A stretch of 64,000 bases of DNA from Corynebacterium sp. P4-C1 (GTDB lineage: Bacteria > Actinomycetota > Actinomycetes > Mycobacteriales > Mycobacteriaceae): assembly GCF_030503595.1 (NCBI RefSeq), contig NZ_CP129966.1, positions 248,001 to 312,000 on the forward strand. Reading direction: 5' to 3'. The notes under the pieces are model-generated. The model ran no database searches. It saw only the letters and a program-made list of their open reading frames with translations, and was not told the origin of the DNA. Below are positions 6,742 to 14,959 of the stretch, piece after piece. The position numbers were made by a program, and so were the translations under genes. Every line of letters starts with the position of its first letter. Position 1 is the first letter of the stretch.

Positions 6742-7917
6742 ATGCATGTGCCCCTTTCGATCTGGCTGATCACGTCAGCCGTGATCCTCGGATTCTTCGT
6801 CTTCGACTTCGTCTCACACGTGCGCACCCCGCACGAGCCGACGATGAAGGAGTCGGGCGGTTGGGCCGCGTTCTACATGACGATGGCCTGCATTTTCGGC
6901 GGGATCGTGTGGTGGCTGTGGGACGCCGAGCACGGCGTGCAGTTCTTCACCGGCTACATCACGGAGCTCTCGCTCAGCGTGGACAATCTGTTCGTGTTCG
7001 CGCTGATCATGGGCTCGTTCAAGATCCCGCGCGCGTACCAGCAGAAGGTGCTGCTCATCGGCATCGTCATCGCGCTGATCTGCCGCCTGCTGTTCATTCT
7101 GCTTGGCGCGGTGATCATCGAGGCGTGGTCGGACGTGTTCTACATCTTCGCCGCGTTCCTGCTCTACACCGCGATCAAGCTGGTGTACGACGAGGCGACG
7201 GACCAGGAGGATCCGGACCCGAACGACATGCTCGTGGTCAAGACCCTGCGCAAGGTCATTCCGGTGACGAAGTCGTACCACGGCGACCGGTTGTTCTCCG
7301 CGACGGAGGCCGGCAAGAAGGCTGTCACACCGCTGTTCGTGGCATTGCTGTCAATCGGCTTCATTGACGTGATGTTCGCCTTCGACTCCATCCCGGCGAT
7401 CTATGGCATCACCCAGGAATCCTTCCTGGTCTTCTCGGCCAACGCGTTCGCGCTGCTGGGCCTGCGCCAGCTGTACTTCTTGCTGAACGGACTGCTGGAC
7501 AAGCTCGTGTACCTGCCGTACGGCCTCGCGGTGGTGCTGGGCTTCATCGGCGTGAAGCTGCTGCTGCACGCCCTGCACGAGAACAACCTGCCGTTCATCA
7601 ACGGCGGTGAGGGCCTGAATGTGCCGGAGATCGGTACAGTGACGTCGCTGCTCGTCATCGTCGGAGTCTTGGCGGTCACCGCGGGCGCTTCCATCATCAA
7701 GGAGCGCGCCGATGTGAAGGCGGGCCGGTCCAGCCGCGAAGACCAGCAGCACCACATCGACTACGACGACCACGGCAACCGCCGCAAGGTGGACAAGTAC
7801 GGCCACCACGTCGAGTGGATCGACGACCCGGCGACCTCCGGCAAGGGCGACCACACCGCCACCGGTTCGCGCGAGACCGACCATTTGGATGTCGCGCGCG
7901 GCGGCAGGAAGAAATAA
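6742..7917 (+). CDS. TerC/Alx-family membrane protein, likely Mn2+ exporter
   Basis: This 391-residue integral membrane protein has about nine hydrophobic segments and the TerC signature acidic motifs within membrane helices: ELSLSVDNLFVFALIM (about 74-89) and DVMFAFDSIPA (about 211-221). The C-terminal tail of about 60 residues is soluble and rich in His and charged residues (HHIDYDDHG, KYGHHVEWIDD, GDHTATGS). Start ATG 6742 is chosen because the GGAGG at 6729-6733 precedes it. A GTG at 6694 lies inside the riboswitch. TerC/Alx proteins export Mn2+ or metallate secreted proteins. The Mn-type riboswitch in its leader supports a manganese role. Confidence 0.9.
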   Translation: MHVPLSIWLITSAVILGFFVFDFVSHVRTPHEPTMKESGGWAAFYMTMACIFGGIVWWLWDAEHGVQFFTGYITELSLSVDNLFVFALIMGSFKIPRAYQQKVLLIGIVIALICRLLFILLGAVIIEAWSDVFYIFAAFLLYTAIKLVYDEATDQEDPDPNDMLVVKTLRKVIPVTKSYHGDRLFSATEAGKKAVTPLFVALLSIGFIDVMFAFDSIPAIYGITQESFLVFSANAFALLGLRQLYFLLNGLLDKLVYLPYGLAVVLGFIGVKLLLHALHENNLPFINGGEGLNVPEIGTVTSLLVIVGVLAVTAGASIIKERADVKAGRSSREDQQHHIDYDDHGNRRKVDKYGHHVEWIDDPATSGKGDHTATGSRETDHLDVARGGRKK

Positions 7918-7927
7918 AAGGGGGCAG

Positions 7928-8212
7928 CTAGTCCCAGATATTAATGACCGGGTTCCACTCCCGGAGTTCCCGGTCGGCGAGGGCGCCGGCGGCGAGGTAG
8001 GGGTCGTCGGCAAGCAATGCTTCGGCGTCGGCGCGGGTTGCTCCCTCAGCCAGGCGCAGGATGATCGCGGACTGCGTGTCACCGGCGAACGGTCCGGCGG
8101 CGACGACTTTGCCTTCGTCCTTCAGCGCGGTGATGAAGTCGCGGTGCGCTGGCCGCGTTTCCTGAATGAGCGTTGCGTCGCCGTAGGCGTATGTCGCAAT
8201 GAAATAGGTCAT
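7928..8212 (-). CDS. YciI family protein
   Basis: This 94-residue protein of the YCII/dimeric alpha-beta barrel fold has the family features RPAHRDFITAL, GKVVAAGPFAGD and DDPYLAAG. Members resemble muconolactone isomerase-like barrels, and their substrates are mostly unknown. ATG 8212 (MTYFIATYAYGD) fits the usual family N-terminus. An in-frame upstream start at 8233 would add seven residues unlike the family. It converges on terC with ten bases between the stops and diverges from pgsA. Confidence 0.8.
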   Translation of the reverse strand: MTYFIATYAYGDATLIQETRPAHRDFITALKDEGKVVAAGPFAGDTQSAIILRLAEGATRADAEALLADDPYLAAGALADRELREWNPVINIWD

Positions 8213-8257
8213 GGTCGCGAAGTCTAGCGCCACCGAACGGTATGTAGGGTTGGAGGT

Positions 8258-8815
8258 GTGAATGCTCCGACCCAGTCCAAGCCCTCGAACTGGAACCTGC
8301 CTAACATCCTGACCTCGTTGCGCATCCTGTTCATCCCTGTCTTCGCGTGGCTCGTGCTCTCGGAGCGGTGGTGGTGGGCGTTCGGCATGTTCGTCGCCCT
8401 GATGATCACGGACAAGCTCGACGGCGACATTGCGCGCTCCAGGGGTCTGGTGACGGACTTCGGCAAGATCGCTGACCCGATCGCGGATAAGGCGCTGATG
8501 ATCACGGCCCTGGTCACGCTGAATATCGCGGGGCCGCTGCCGGTCTGGATTACGATCGTGATCATTGTGCGCGAGCTGGGCATCACCTTCTGGCGCATGG
8601 GCATGCTGCGCAACGGCAAGGTCGTTCCCGCATCGAAGGGCGGCAAGCTGAAGACCGCGCTCCAGTCGCTCGGCGTGGCCATGTACCTGTGCCCGCTGCC
8701 AGGCTGGATGGATATCCCGACGCTCGTGGTCATGCTCATCGCCGTCGTGGCCACTGTGGTCACGGGCGTGCAGTACCTCGTCGACGGCGCGAAGGCCAAC
8801 AGGATGGCAGCATGA
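8258..8815 (+). CDS. pgsA: CDP-diacylglycerol-glycerol-3-phosphate 3-phosphatidyltransferase
   Basis: This membrane CDP-alcohol phosphatidyltransferase of 185 residues makes phosphatidylglycerol phosphate from CDP-DAG and glycerol-3-phosphate. The catalytic signature D-x2-DG-x2-AR-x8-G-x3-D-x3-D is complete (DKLDGDIARSRG, then TDFGKIADPIADK). Four to five membrane helices follow the usual pattern, with an N-terminal NLPNILTSLRI stretch as in PgsA. GTG 8258 is the start. Its stop overlaps the ATG of cinA by four bases (ATGA), so pgsA, cinA and clgR form one operon. Confidence 0.92.
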   Translation: MNAPTQSKPSNWNLPNILTSLRILFIPVFAWLVLSERWWWAFGMFVALMITDKLDGDIARSRGLVTDFGKIADPIADKALMITALVTLNIAGPLPVWITIVIIVRELGITFWRMGMLRNGKVVPASKGGKLKTALQSLGVAMYLCPLPGWMDIPTLVVMLIAVVATVVTGVQYLVDGAKANRMAA

Positions 8816-9414
8816 CGGGTAGCACGCTTATCGACGCCGCCGTCACCGACCTTGTCCGCACCCTCGCCCAGCGGGGCGAGACCGTCGCCTTCTGCGAATC
8901 GTTGACTGCGGGGCTGGCCAGCGCGACGGTGGCGACCGTTCCGGGCGCATCGAATGCTCTGCGTGGCGGATTGGTGACCTACGCGACTGACCTGAAGGGC
9001 TCTTTGGCTGGTGTGCCGGAGTCTGTGCTGGACAAGCACGGTCCTGTCGCCGCCGTCACTGCCCGCCACATGGCCCGCGGCGCGCGCGAGAGGTGCGAGG
9101 CAACCTGGGGCGTGGCGCTGACCGGAGTGGCGGGCCCCGACCCGCAGAACGGGCATCCGGTGGGCGAGGTTCATATTGCTGTGGCTGGCCCGTCGCGCAC
9201 TGTGTCGCAGCCGGCCGCGGAGATTCTCGCGGGGCCAGCCGGTGGCACTGTCGGTGCCCCGGCGACCCAGTTCGCGCTGGTTCCGGGCGAGCACGAACCT
9301 GTGCGTGTCTTGGTGGGGCAGCGCCAGGAAATCCGTGGTCTGGCCGTGGCCGCCGCTGTCGTGGCTGTGCTCCATGAAACCAATCGGGAACAAAAACTGG
9401 GGGACGACCGTTGA
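8812..9414 (+). CDS. cinA: CinA C-terminal-domain protein (nicotinamide-nucleotide amidase type)
   Basis: The 200-residue stand-alone CinA C-terminal domain shows the family marks VAFCESLTAGLASATV, LRGGLVTYATDLKG and ALTGVAGPDPQNGHPVGEVHIAV. Members deamidate NMN in pyridine nucleotide salvage. It lacks the N-terminal molybdopterin-binding-like domain of full CinA. Between about 130 and 165 there is an Ala/Gly/Pro-rich stretch that interrupts the normally compact end of the domain. The gene overlaps pgsA upstream and clgR downstream by four bases each. Confidence 0.88.
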   Translation: MTGSTLIDAAVTDLVRTLAQRGETVAFCESLTAGLASATVATVPGASNALRGGLVTYATDLKGSLAGVPESVLDKHGPVAAVTARHMARGARERCEATWGVALTGVAGPDPQNGHPVGEVHIAVAGPSRTVSQPAAEILAGPAGGTVGAPATQFALVPGEHEPVRVLVGQRQEIRGLAVAAAVVAVLHETNREQKLGDDR

Positions 9415-9806
9415 ACGACGTGATGGCAACTACTACGACGCTCAATTACCAGCCCGCTTCGACCACCCGCACCGCCGACCGTGCGACCGATGCCGCCGCC
9501 GAAAAGACGCGGACGAAGGTCCGCGAGCCGCTGCTGCGGGAGGCATTGGGAATGTCGCTACGCGCGTTCCGCGCCGATAAGGGCGTGACGTTGCGCGAAC
9601 TCGCCAACGAGGCACGTGTGTCGCCCGGGTACATCTCCGAACTGGAGCGCGGCCGCAAAGAAGTCTCCTCCGAACTCCTCGCTGCCGTGTGTGTGGCATT
9701 GGACACCACTGTCGCCGAGCTGCTGCTCGAGGCGGCCGCGAACCTGTCGCTCCAGTCGATGGAGCACGAGCTGGCCCACACCCCGCCGGCGGCTGCAGAG
9801 GTGTAG
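9411..9806 (+). CDS. clgR: XRE-family regulator, ClgR type
   Basis: This 131-residue protein has a low-complexity N-terminus of about 40 residues and a central helix-turn-helix (ALGMSLRAFRADKGVTLREL, then ARVSPGYISELERGRKEVS). In corynebacteria and mycobacteria ClgR activates clp protease and envelope-stress genes, and its neighbours are pgsA, cinA and pspA, as here. TTG 9411 is the probable start: it overlaps the cinA stop (TTGA) and has GGGGGA at good spacing. ATG 9423 is the alternative. Confidence 0.88.
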   Translation: MNDVMATTTTLNYQPASTTRTADRATDAAAEKTRTKVREPLLREALGMSLRAFRADKGVTLRELANEARVSPGYISELERGRKEVSSELLAAVCVALDTTVAELLLEAAANLSLQSMEHELAHTPPAAAEV

Positions 9807-9862
9807 AAAAACACCCGCGCGCGACCTGCCCTGCTCCGCTACCATTGAACCGTTAGCGACGA

Positions 9863-9877
9863 ACCACGTGACGTGGT
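9863..9877. promoter_or_regulatory. Palindrome upstream of pspA
   Basis: ACCACG-TGA-CGTGGT is a perfect 6+3+6 inverted repeat, 38 bases before the pspA start in the 108-bp clgR-pspA gap. A partial third arm, ACCACGCGGT, follows at 9882. It looks like an operator of a dimeric regulator. It does not match the ClgR box as I know it. Confidence 0.45.
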
Positions 9878-9914
9878 GAATAACCACGCGGTAGAAAGGC
9901 AAGACTGAAACACC

Positions 9915-10772
9915 ATGGCGAACCCTTTCGTTAAGGCCTGGAATTACCTGATGGCCCTCTTCGACAACAAGATCGAGGAGAACGCAGATCCGAAGATCCA
10001 GATCGAGCAGGCGATCGGGGAGGCTCAGCGCCAGCACCAGGAGCTCTCCCAGCAGGCCGCAGCCGTGATCGGCAACCAGCGCCAGCTGGAGATGCAGCTC
10101 AACCGCCGTCTCGCCGACGTGGAGAAGCTGCAAGCCAACACCAAGCAGGCGCTGCAGTTGGCCGACAAGTCCCGCGCGCAGGGCGACACCGCCAAGGCCA
10201 CCGAGTACGAGAATGCCGCAGAGGCTTTCGCCGCCCAGCTGGTCACCGCGGAGCAGGGCGTCGAAGACACCAAGGCCCTCCACGACCAGGCGCTGCAGCA
10301 GGCAGAACAGGCGAAGAAGGCCGTCGAGCGCAACTCGATGAAGCTGCAGCAGCAGGTCGCTGAGCGCTCCAAGCTGCTGTCCCAGCTCGAGCAGGCCAAG
10401 ATGCAGGAGAAGGTCGCCGATTCCCTGCAGTCCATGAACTCCCTCACGGACGGCAACCAGCCGAACCTGGAGCAGGTCCGCGAGAAGATTGAGCGCCGCT
10501 ACTCGAACGCACTCGGCCAGGCCGAGCTGGCCCAGAACTCCGTCCAGGGCCGCATGGCTGAGGTGGAGCAGGCGAGCATCCAGATGGCGGGCCACAGCCG
10601 CCTCGAGCAGATCCGCGCTGAGATGGGCGGAGAGCTGGAGTCCGGCCAGAAGCCGGCGATCGAGAAGGGGGATTCCGCTTCCTCCAGCGCCGCTGATTCC
10701 GCGGCCGACTACGGCGAGGTCGACCACGACGCCGTGGCAGCCCGCATGCGCGAGCTGCGCGGCGAGCACTAA
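9915..10772 (+). CDS. PspA/IM30-family envelope-stress protein
   Basis: This 285-residue protein is predicted to be almost entirely coiled coil from about residue 25 to 225, with the PspA-type N-terminus [20 protein letters not shown] followed by [14 protein letters not shown]. PspA/IM30 proteins polymerise on stressed membranes. The C-terminal 60 residues are Ser/Ala-rich and end near [28 protein letters not shown] lies upstream of ATG 9915. Its place after clgR matches the mycobacterial clgR-pspA arrangement, so clgR-dependent control is likely. Confidence 0.9.
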   Translation: MANPFVKAWNYLMALFDNKIEENADPKIQIEQAIGEAQRQHQELSQQAAAVIGNQRQLEMQLNRRLADVEKLQANTKQALQLADKSRAQGDTAKATEYENAAEAFAAQLVTAEQGVEDTKALHDQALQQAEQAKKAVERNSMKLQQQVAERSKLLSQLEQAKMQEKVADSLQSMNSLTDGNQPNLEQVREKIERRYSNALGQAELAQNSVQGRMAEVEQASIQMAGHSRLEQIRAEMGGELESGQKPAIEKGDSASSSAADSAADYGEVDHDAVAARMRELRGEH

Positions 10773-10789
10773 GCGCCAGCGGTGATCCG

Positions 10790-11407
10790 CTAATCCACCG
10801 CACCGCGCGCCATCAACGCCTCGCCCGTTAGTTGGGCGTGGCGGACGCTGCGGATGACGAGTGGTGTCCCGAAGGCCAGGAGCGACAAATCCGCGCCCCT
10901 GGCCTTTCGCGCGTCCAAGGACTCATTGGCTGTGCCGAGCAGGATGGGAATCTGGCGGATCGTCAATGCGATGGCGAGGCTGATGGTGTCCACGGGAACG
11001 CCAATGCGCTCGAGCGGGGCCATATTCGTCTCGAGGGCCTCCATGAGGTCCTCGATAGTGGTGGTGAGCGTGAACAGACTGGCGGCCATGAGCGAGGCGA
11101 TCAGCCCGAAGACCGTGATGAGCATCTTCTCCAAGCCGTTTTGCCACCAGAGGAACACGCCGATGAACGCCATGAAGGGCAGGATCGGCAGGACCTGGCG
11201 CATGGCGGTGCTGAAAGGGATGCGCGCGACGGCGTAGAGCGCACCCACGCCAGCGGCCGCCGCGAGAGGGTGCCAGGGCTCGGTCGGAAGCACCGTGATG
11301 AGAACGATGAACAGCAGCAGTGCCGCGAATTTCAGTGCGGGGGAGGCGCGGTGGATGAGCGTCGTGCCCGGCACATAGACACCCATGGGAAGTTCGCGGA
11401 TTCTCAC
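10790..11407 (-). CDS. bioN: Biotin ECF transporter T component (EcfT/BioN)
   Basis: This 205-residue protein has about five membrane helices and the EcfT coupling signature ARKARGAD (about 168-175). The T component links the substrate-binding BioY to the ATPase BioM. Its start overlaps the bioM stop by four bases (ATGA), and bioY precedes both, so the three form a biotin uptake operon read leftward. The N-terminus MRIRELPMGVYVPGTTLIHR is typical of BioN proteins. Confidence 0.9.
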   Translation of the reverse strand: MRIRELPMGVYVPGTTLIHRASPALKFAALLLFIVLITVLPTEPWHPLAAAAGVGALYAVARIPFSTAMRQVLPILPFMAFIGVFLWWQNGLEKMLITVFGLIASLMAASLFTLTTTIEDLMEALETNMAPLERIGVPVDTISLAIALTIRQIPILLGTANESLDARKARGADLSLLAFGTPLVIRSVRHAQLTGEALMARGAVD

Positions 11408-12117
11408 TGTCCACCGTTCCGTTCAGTGCGGTCGAGCTGGTCCATGAGGTCGGTGTAGAAGGCGATGGTGTCGCGCGGCGGCCCGTCGTAGACGATATCG
11501 CCGTCGTTGACGCAGAGAACTCGGTCAAAGTCGGAGAGCATCTCGATGTCGTGGGTGACCACGATGACCTGCTGGTCCAGCGACGTCAGCTCGCGGATGA
11601 TGCGGCGGCGGTTGCGCATGTCCAGCAAGGTGGTGGGCTCATCGGCGATGACCGTCTCCGGTTCAATCACCAAGACGGAGGCGAGAGCGAGCATCTGCTT
11701 CTCACCGCCGGAGAGCGTGTGCGGCGAGTTCTCGTGGAGCTCGGTGAGACGGAATCGCGCGAGCATGTCGTCGACACGGGCGTTGACTTCCGCCTTGGGG
11801 AGTTTGAAGCGCCGCAGGGAGAACGCGATATCGTCGCGCACCCGCGGCATGACGATTTGGGCTTCGGCGTCGGAGAAGATGAACCCGACTTTCCGCCGCA
11901 CCTCTTTGCCCTTTTCTGCCAAGTCGAGGCCGTTGTAGCGCACTGTGCCCGACGACGGTTCGATCAGCCCGTTGATCAGGCGCACCAACGTCGACTTGCC
12001 GGATCCGTTGGACCCGATGATGCCGATGCGGTGCTCCGTCAGTTCGAACGTCTGCGGCTGCAGCACCACCGACGAATCGTAGGCGACGCTGGCACGGTCG
12101 AAAGAAATAGTAGGCAC
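11404..12117 (-). CDS. bioM: Biotin ECF transporter ATPase (BioM)
   Basis: This ABC ATPase of 237 residues has Walker A IIGSNGSGKSTL, a Q-loop region FIFSDAEAQIVMP, signature LSGGEKQMLALA, Walker B ETVIADEPT, and H-loop VIVVTHD. GTG 12117 is chosen because the protein sequence from VPTISFDRASVAY matches the family start. The longer open frame upstream overlaps bioY and is not ABC-like. It lies 11 bases after bioY and overlaps bioN. Confidence 0.92.
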   Translation of the reverse strand: MPTISFDRASVAYDSSVVLQPQTFELTEHRIGIIGSNGSGKSTLVRLINGLIEPSSGTVRYNGLDLAEKGKEVRRKVGFIFSDAEAQIVMPRVRDDIAFSLRRFKLPKAEVNARVDDMLARFRLTELHENSPHTLSGGEKQMLALASVLVIEPETVIADEPTTLLDMRNRRRIIRELTSLDQQVIVVTHDIEMLSDFDRVLCVNDGDIVYDGPPRDTIAFYTDLMDQLDRTERNGGQ

Positions 12118-12128
12118 GGGGCCAAAGG

Positions 12129-12713
12129 CTAGCGCGTGCGGCGCAGCTGCGGAAAGGCGGAGTGGACGGCGAAAGCGATCGCGACCATCACAGCCAGCTT
12201 GCCCAAGTCGGGGAGAATAAAGGCGGCGTTGGCGGCGAGTGCGGCGCCGAGGCCCATGTCCGCGCGGAAGACGAGGCCGATCGCGCCCAGCCCGTACTGC
12301 AGGGCGATGGCGGCGAGACCGCCAAGGACGAACACGGCGATCGTGGCGGCCTTGTTCTTCCACGGAGCGCGGTATGCGATGAGGCCTGCGGTGCCGGAGC
12401 CGAGCAGGTAGCCGACGAGGTAGCCGACGGTCGGTCCCGCGAGTGCGTGAATCAGCGTGCTGCCGCCCGCGAGCACAGGGAGGAAGCAGGCGACGAGCAG
12501 GAACAAGGCCGTGGCCAGGAAACCGCGGCGGCCGCCGAGCACGAGGCCCGCGAGAATGGTCGCGGCATTCTGCAGCACGATCGGCACACCGGCCACGCCG
12601 ACCGGGATGGACACGAAGCCGAGGACCGCGATCAGTGCCGCGAAGACTGCGATGTAAGCAATGTCGGTCGCTGCGCTGGTTCCGCGCGCGCCGGAAGACT
12701 GTGAAGTTGTCAT
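12129..12713 (-). CDS. bioY: Biotin ECF transporter S component (BioY)
   Basis: BioY is the substrate-specific membrane component for biotin. The 194-residue protein has six hydrophobic segments and the BioY segments PVGVAGVPIVLQNAATILAG and AGGSTLIHALAGPTVGYLVG. ATG 12713 is the start. A perfect palindrome of BioQ type lies 22 bases upstream, so repression by BioQ when biotin is plentiful is likely. bioM and bioN follow. Confidence 0.93.
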   Translation of the reverse strand: MTTSQSSGARGTSAATDIAYIAVFAALIAVLGFVSIPVGVAGVPIVLQNAATILAGLVLGGRRGFLATALFLLVACFLPVLAGGSTLIHALAGPTVGYLVGYLLGSGTAGLIAYRAPWKNKAATIAVFVLGGLAAIALQYGLGAIGLVFRADMGLGAALAANAAFILPDLGKLAVMVAIAFAVHSAFPQLRRTR

Positions 12714-12734
12714 GGGGAAAAGACTAGCGGGCTG

Positions 12735-12749
12735 TTGAACGGTGTTCAA
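12735..12749. promoter_or_regulatory. BioQ-type operator upstream of bioY
   Basis: TTGAAC-GGT-GTTCAA is a perfect 6+3+6 palindrome. The corynebacterial biotin repressor BioQ (TetR family) is known to bind TGAAC-N3-GTTAC-like sites, so this matches in sequence, spacing and position before bioYMN. The bioQ gene itself is not in the window. Confidence 0.7.
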
Positions 12750-12767
12750 TTGGGGGCTGGGGCAGGG

Positions 12768-12779
12768 CGTCGATAAGCG
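12768..12779 (-). repeat. Intergenic copy of the dispersed 12-mer CGCTTATCGACG
   Basis: This exact copy, on the minus strand, lies between the divergent bioY and DUF3046 genes, about 20 bases beyond the BioQ-type operator. It is another non-coding example of the repeated 12-mer. Confidence 0.9.
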
Positions 12780-12806
12780 AAAAGCCCGGCGCGTAAGGTG
12801 GTGCGC

Positions 12807-13022
12807 ATGCGATTGACGGAATTCCACCAACTCGTCGCGGATGAATTCGGCGACGCGAAGGGCCAATGGGTTGTCTCTTCGCACGTCTTCCCCGGTGAGG
12901 GGAAAACGGCGGGCGAGCTTATCGACGCCGGCGTGGACCCCCGCATCGTGTGGGACCGCCTGTGCGACGCCTTCGATGTCCCCGAGGACCGCCGGCTGGG
13001 CATTGACCGTCCCGGCGACTGA
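12807..13022 (+). CDS. DUF3046 protein
   Basis: This is a small conserved actinobacterial protein (71 residues from ATG 12807) starting MRLTEFHQLVADEFG and containing AGELIDAGVDPRIVWDRLCDAFDVP. DUF3046 genes commonly sit just upstream of recA, as here. Function is unknown. GTG codons at 12798 and 12801 are possible alternative starts, but the MRLTEFH N-terminus is the conserved one. Confidence 0.85.
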   Translation: MRLTEFHQLVADEFGDAKGQWVVSSHVFPGEGKTAGELIDAGVDPRIVWDRLCDAFDVPEDRRLGIDRPGD

Positions 13023-13027
13023 ACCAT

Positions 13028-13050
13028 TCGAACATTCGTGCGTGTATATT
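13028..13050 (+). promoter_or_regulatory. LexA box and -10 element before recA
   Basis: TCGAAC-ATTC-GTGCGT (13028-13043) matches the actinobacterial SOS box TCGAAC-N4-GTTCGA at 10 of 12 defined positions. TATATT directly behind it (13045-13050) is a good -10. A LexA dimer here would block the promoter. This gives an SOS-regulated recA transcript with a leader of about 130 bases. Confidence 0.65.
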
Positions 13051-13187
13051 CGACGGAAGTGTCGCGCATCCCACTAGTGTGATTTGCAGTCAACGGGGAA
13101 CCGGACGCAGGCGGGGGCGGTCTAAGAAGATGAGACCGCTCAAACCGGCCTGCACCGGGGAACACACGAAACGAAAGGAACCACGCC

Positions 13188-14303
13188 ATGGCAACAAAGA
13201 AGAAGGCTGCCTCCGCCACGAATGACCGCCAGAACGCGCTCGACGCGGCGATGGCGATGATTGAGAAGGACTACGGCAAGGGCGCGATCATGCGCCTCGG
13301 CGACGAGAAGCGCCCGCCGATCCAGTCCATCTCTTCCGGCAACACCGCGATCGATGTGGCGCTCGGCATCGGCGGGTGGCCGCGCGGCCGCATCGTGGAG
13401 ATCTACGGCCCAGAATCTTCCGGTAAGACTACGGTGGCCCTCCACGCCATCGCGCAGGCACAGCGGGCCGGCGGAATCGCGGCGTTCATCGACGCGGAGC
13501 ACGCCCTTGATCCGGAATACGCGAAGAAGCTCGGTGTGGACACCGACAATCTGCTCGTCTCCCAGCCGGACACAGGAGAGCAGGCACTCGAAATCGCCGA
13601 CATGCTCGTGCGTTCGGGTGCGATCGATATCATCGTGATCGACTCAGTGGCCGCCCTGACCCCGAAAGCGGAGATCGAGGGTGAAATGGGCGACTCGCAC
13701 GTCGGCCTGCAGGCCCGCCTCATGTCCCAGGCGCTGCGTAAGATGACGGGTGCGCTGTACAACTCGGGCACCACCGCCATCTTCATTAACCAGCTGCGCG
13801 AGAAGATCGGCGTCATGTTCGGCTCCCCGGAGACCACCACCGGCGGCAAGGCCCTGAAGTTCTACTCGTCCGTACGCTGCGATGTTCGCCGTATCCAGAC
13901 CCTGAAGGACGGGCAGGACTCCATCGGCAACCGCACCCGCCTCAAGGTGGTCAAGAACAAGGTCTCCCCGCCGTTCAAGATCGCCGAATTCGACATCATG
14001 TATGGCGAGGGCATTTCGCGCGAGTCCTCCATCATCGACCTCGGCGTGGACAACGGCGTGATCAAGAAATCCGGTTCCTGGTTCACCTACGAGGGTGACC
14101 AGCTCGGCCAGGGCAAGGAGAAGGTCCGTCTCTTCCTCAAGGAGAACCCGGACCTGGCCAACGAGCTGGAGCAGAAGATCTTCGAGAAACTCGGTGTCGG
14201 CGAATTCGCCGGCAAGGACGACGAGCTGAGTGACGAGGCAATCGACATGGTGCCCAACATCGACTTCGACGACGAAGACGAGGGCACCGCAGGGGAGAAG
14301 TAG
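13188..14303 (+). CDS. recA: Recombinase RecA
   Basis: This 371-residue protein is full-length RecA, with Walker [11 protein letters not shown], the loop region [19 protein letters not shown], and [22 protein letters not shown]. It catalyses strand exchange and promotes LexA self-cleavage. There is no intein. An A/G-rich ribosome site (GAAAGGA) precedes ATG 13188. recX follows after six bases. The tail is acidic, as usual. Confidence 0.98.
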   Translation: MATKKKAASATNDRQNALDAAMAMIEKDYGKGAIMRLGDEKRPPIQSISSGNTAIDVALGIGGWPRGRIVEIYGPESSGKTTVALHAIAQAQRAGGIAAFIDAEHALDPEYAKKLGVDTDNLLVSQPDTGEQALEIADMLVRSGAIDIIVIDSVAALTPKAEIEGEMGDSHVGLQARLMSQALRKMTGALYNSGTTAIFINQLREKIGVMFGSPETTTGGKALKFYSSVRCDVRRIQTLKDGQDSIGNRTRLKVVKNKVSPPFKIAEFDIMYGEGISRESSIIDLGVDNGVIKKSGSWFTYEGDQLGQGKEKVRLFLKENPDLANELEQKIFEKLGVGEFAGKDDELSDEAIDMVPNIDFDDEDEGTAGEK

Positions 14304-14309
14304 CCCCGG

Positions 14310-14942
14310 ATGACCGCACGGCGCGAACCCGACCCGGAAAAGCTACGCCAGCTGCAGGAAGCGCTCGACGCGTATGCGGCAGGCGACAGCCCCGGGCTGA
14401 TCGACCACGAGCACGAGAAAGCTGCGGCGAAAGTGCGTGAGCGAGCTCTGCGGCTGCTTGACCAGCGCTCCCGGTCGCGCTACGAACTGCGCGAGCGCCT
14501 CCTCGACCCGCGGCGCGTCAAGGAGGGCGAGGAGGGGCCCGCACCCGAGCTCGTCGACGATGTGCTCGACTCCCTCCAACGCTCCGGCCTCATCGACGAT
14601 GCGACCTTCGCCCGCGAGTGGGTGCGCCAGCGTTTCGAGCGCCGCGGGAAGTCCTCGACAATGCTGCGGCGCGAACTCCAAGAAAAAGGAGTCTCCGCCG
14701 CAGACCGGGAAGCGGCGCTAGACCAGATCGACGAATCCGACGAGCGCGACATCGCCCGCCGGCTCGCCGCCAAGAAAGCCCGCTCCGTCAAGACGGTGCC
14801 TGCCGACCGCGCCGCGCGCGACAAGGAATTACGCCGCATCGTCGGTGTACTCGCGCGCCGCGGATTCCCCCAGTCGATGTCCCTGCAGATCGGCAAAGAG
14901 GCTCTCGACACCCGGTGCGAGGAACTCGCGGACCTCGGCTAA
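14310..14942 (+). CDS. recX: RecA regulator RecX
   Basis: This 210-residue RecX has the repeated three-helix modules typical of the family: RALRLLDQRSRSRYELRERLL, DVLDSLQRSGLIDDATFAREWV, and LRRIVGVLARRGFPQSMSLQIG. RecX modulates RecA filaments. It lies directly downstream of recA and is probably co-transcribed with it. Confidence 0.93.
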   Translation: MTARREPDPEKLRQLQEALDAYAAGDSPGLIDHEHEKAAAKVRERALRLLDQRSRSRYELRERLLDPRRVKEGEEGPAPELVDDVLDSLQRSGLIDDATFAREWVRQRFERRGKSSTMLRRELQEKGVSAADREAALDQIDESDERDIARRLAAKKARSVKTVPADRAARDKELRRIVGVLARRGFPQSMSLQIGKEALDTRCEELADLG

Positions 14943-14959
14943 ACACCAGCAGCCAGCGT

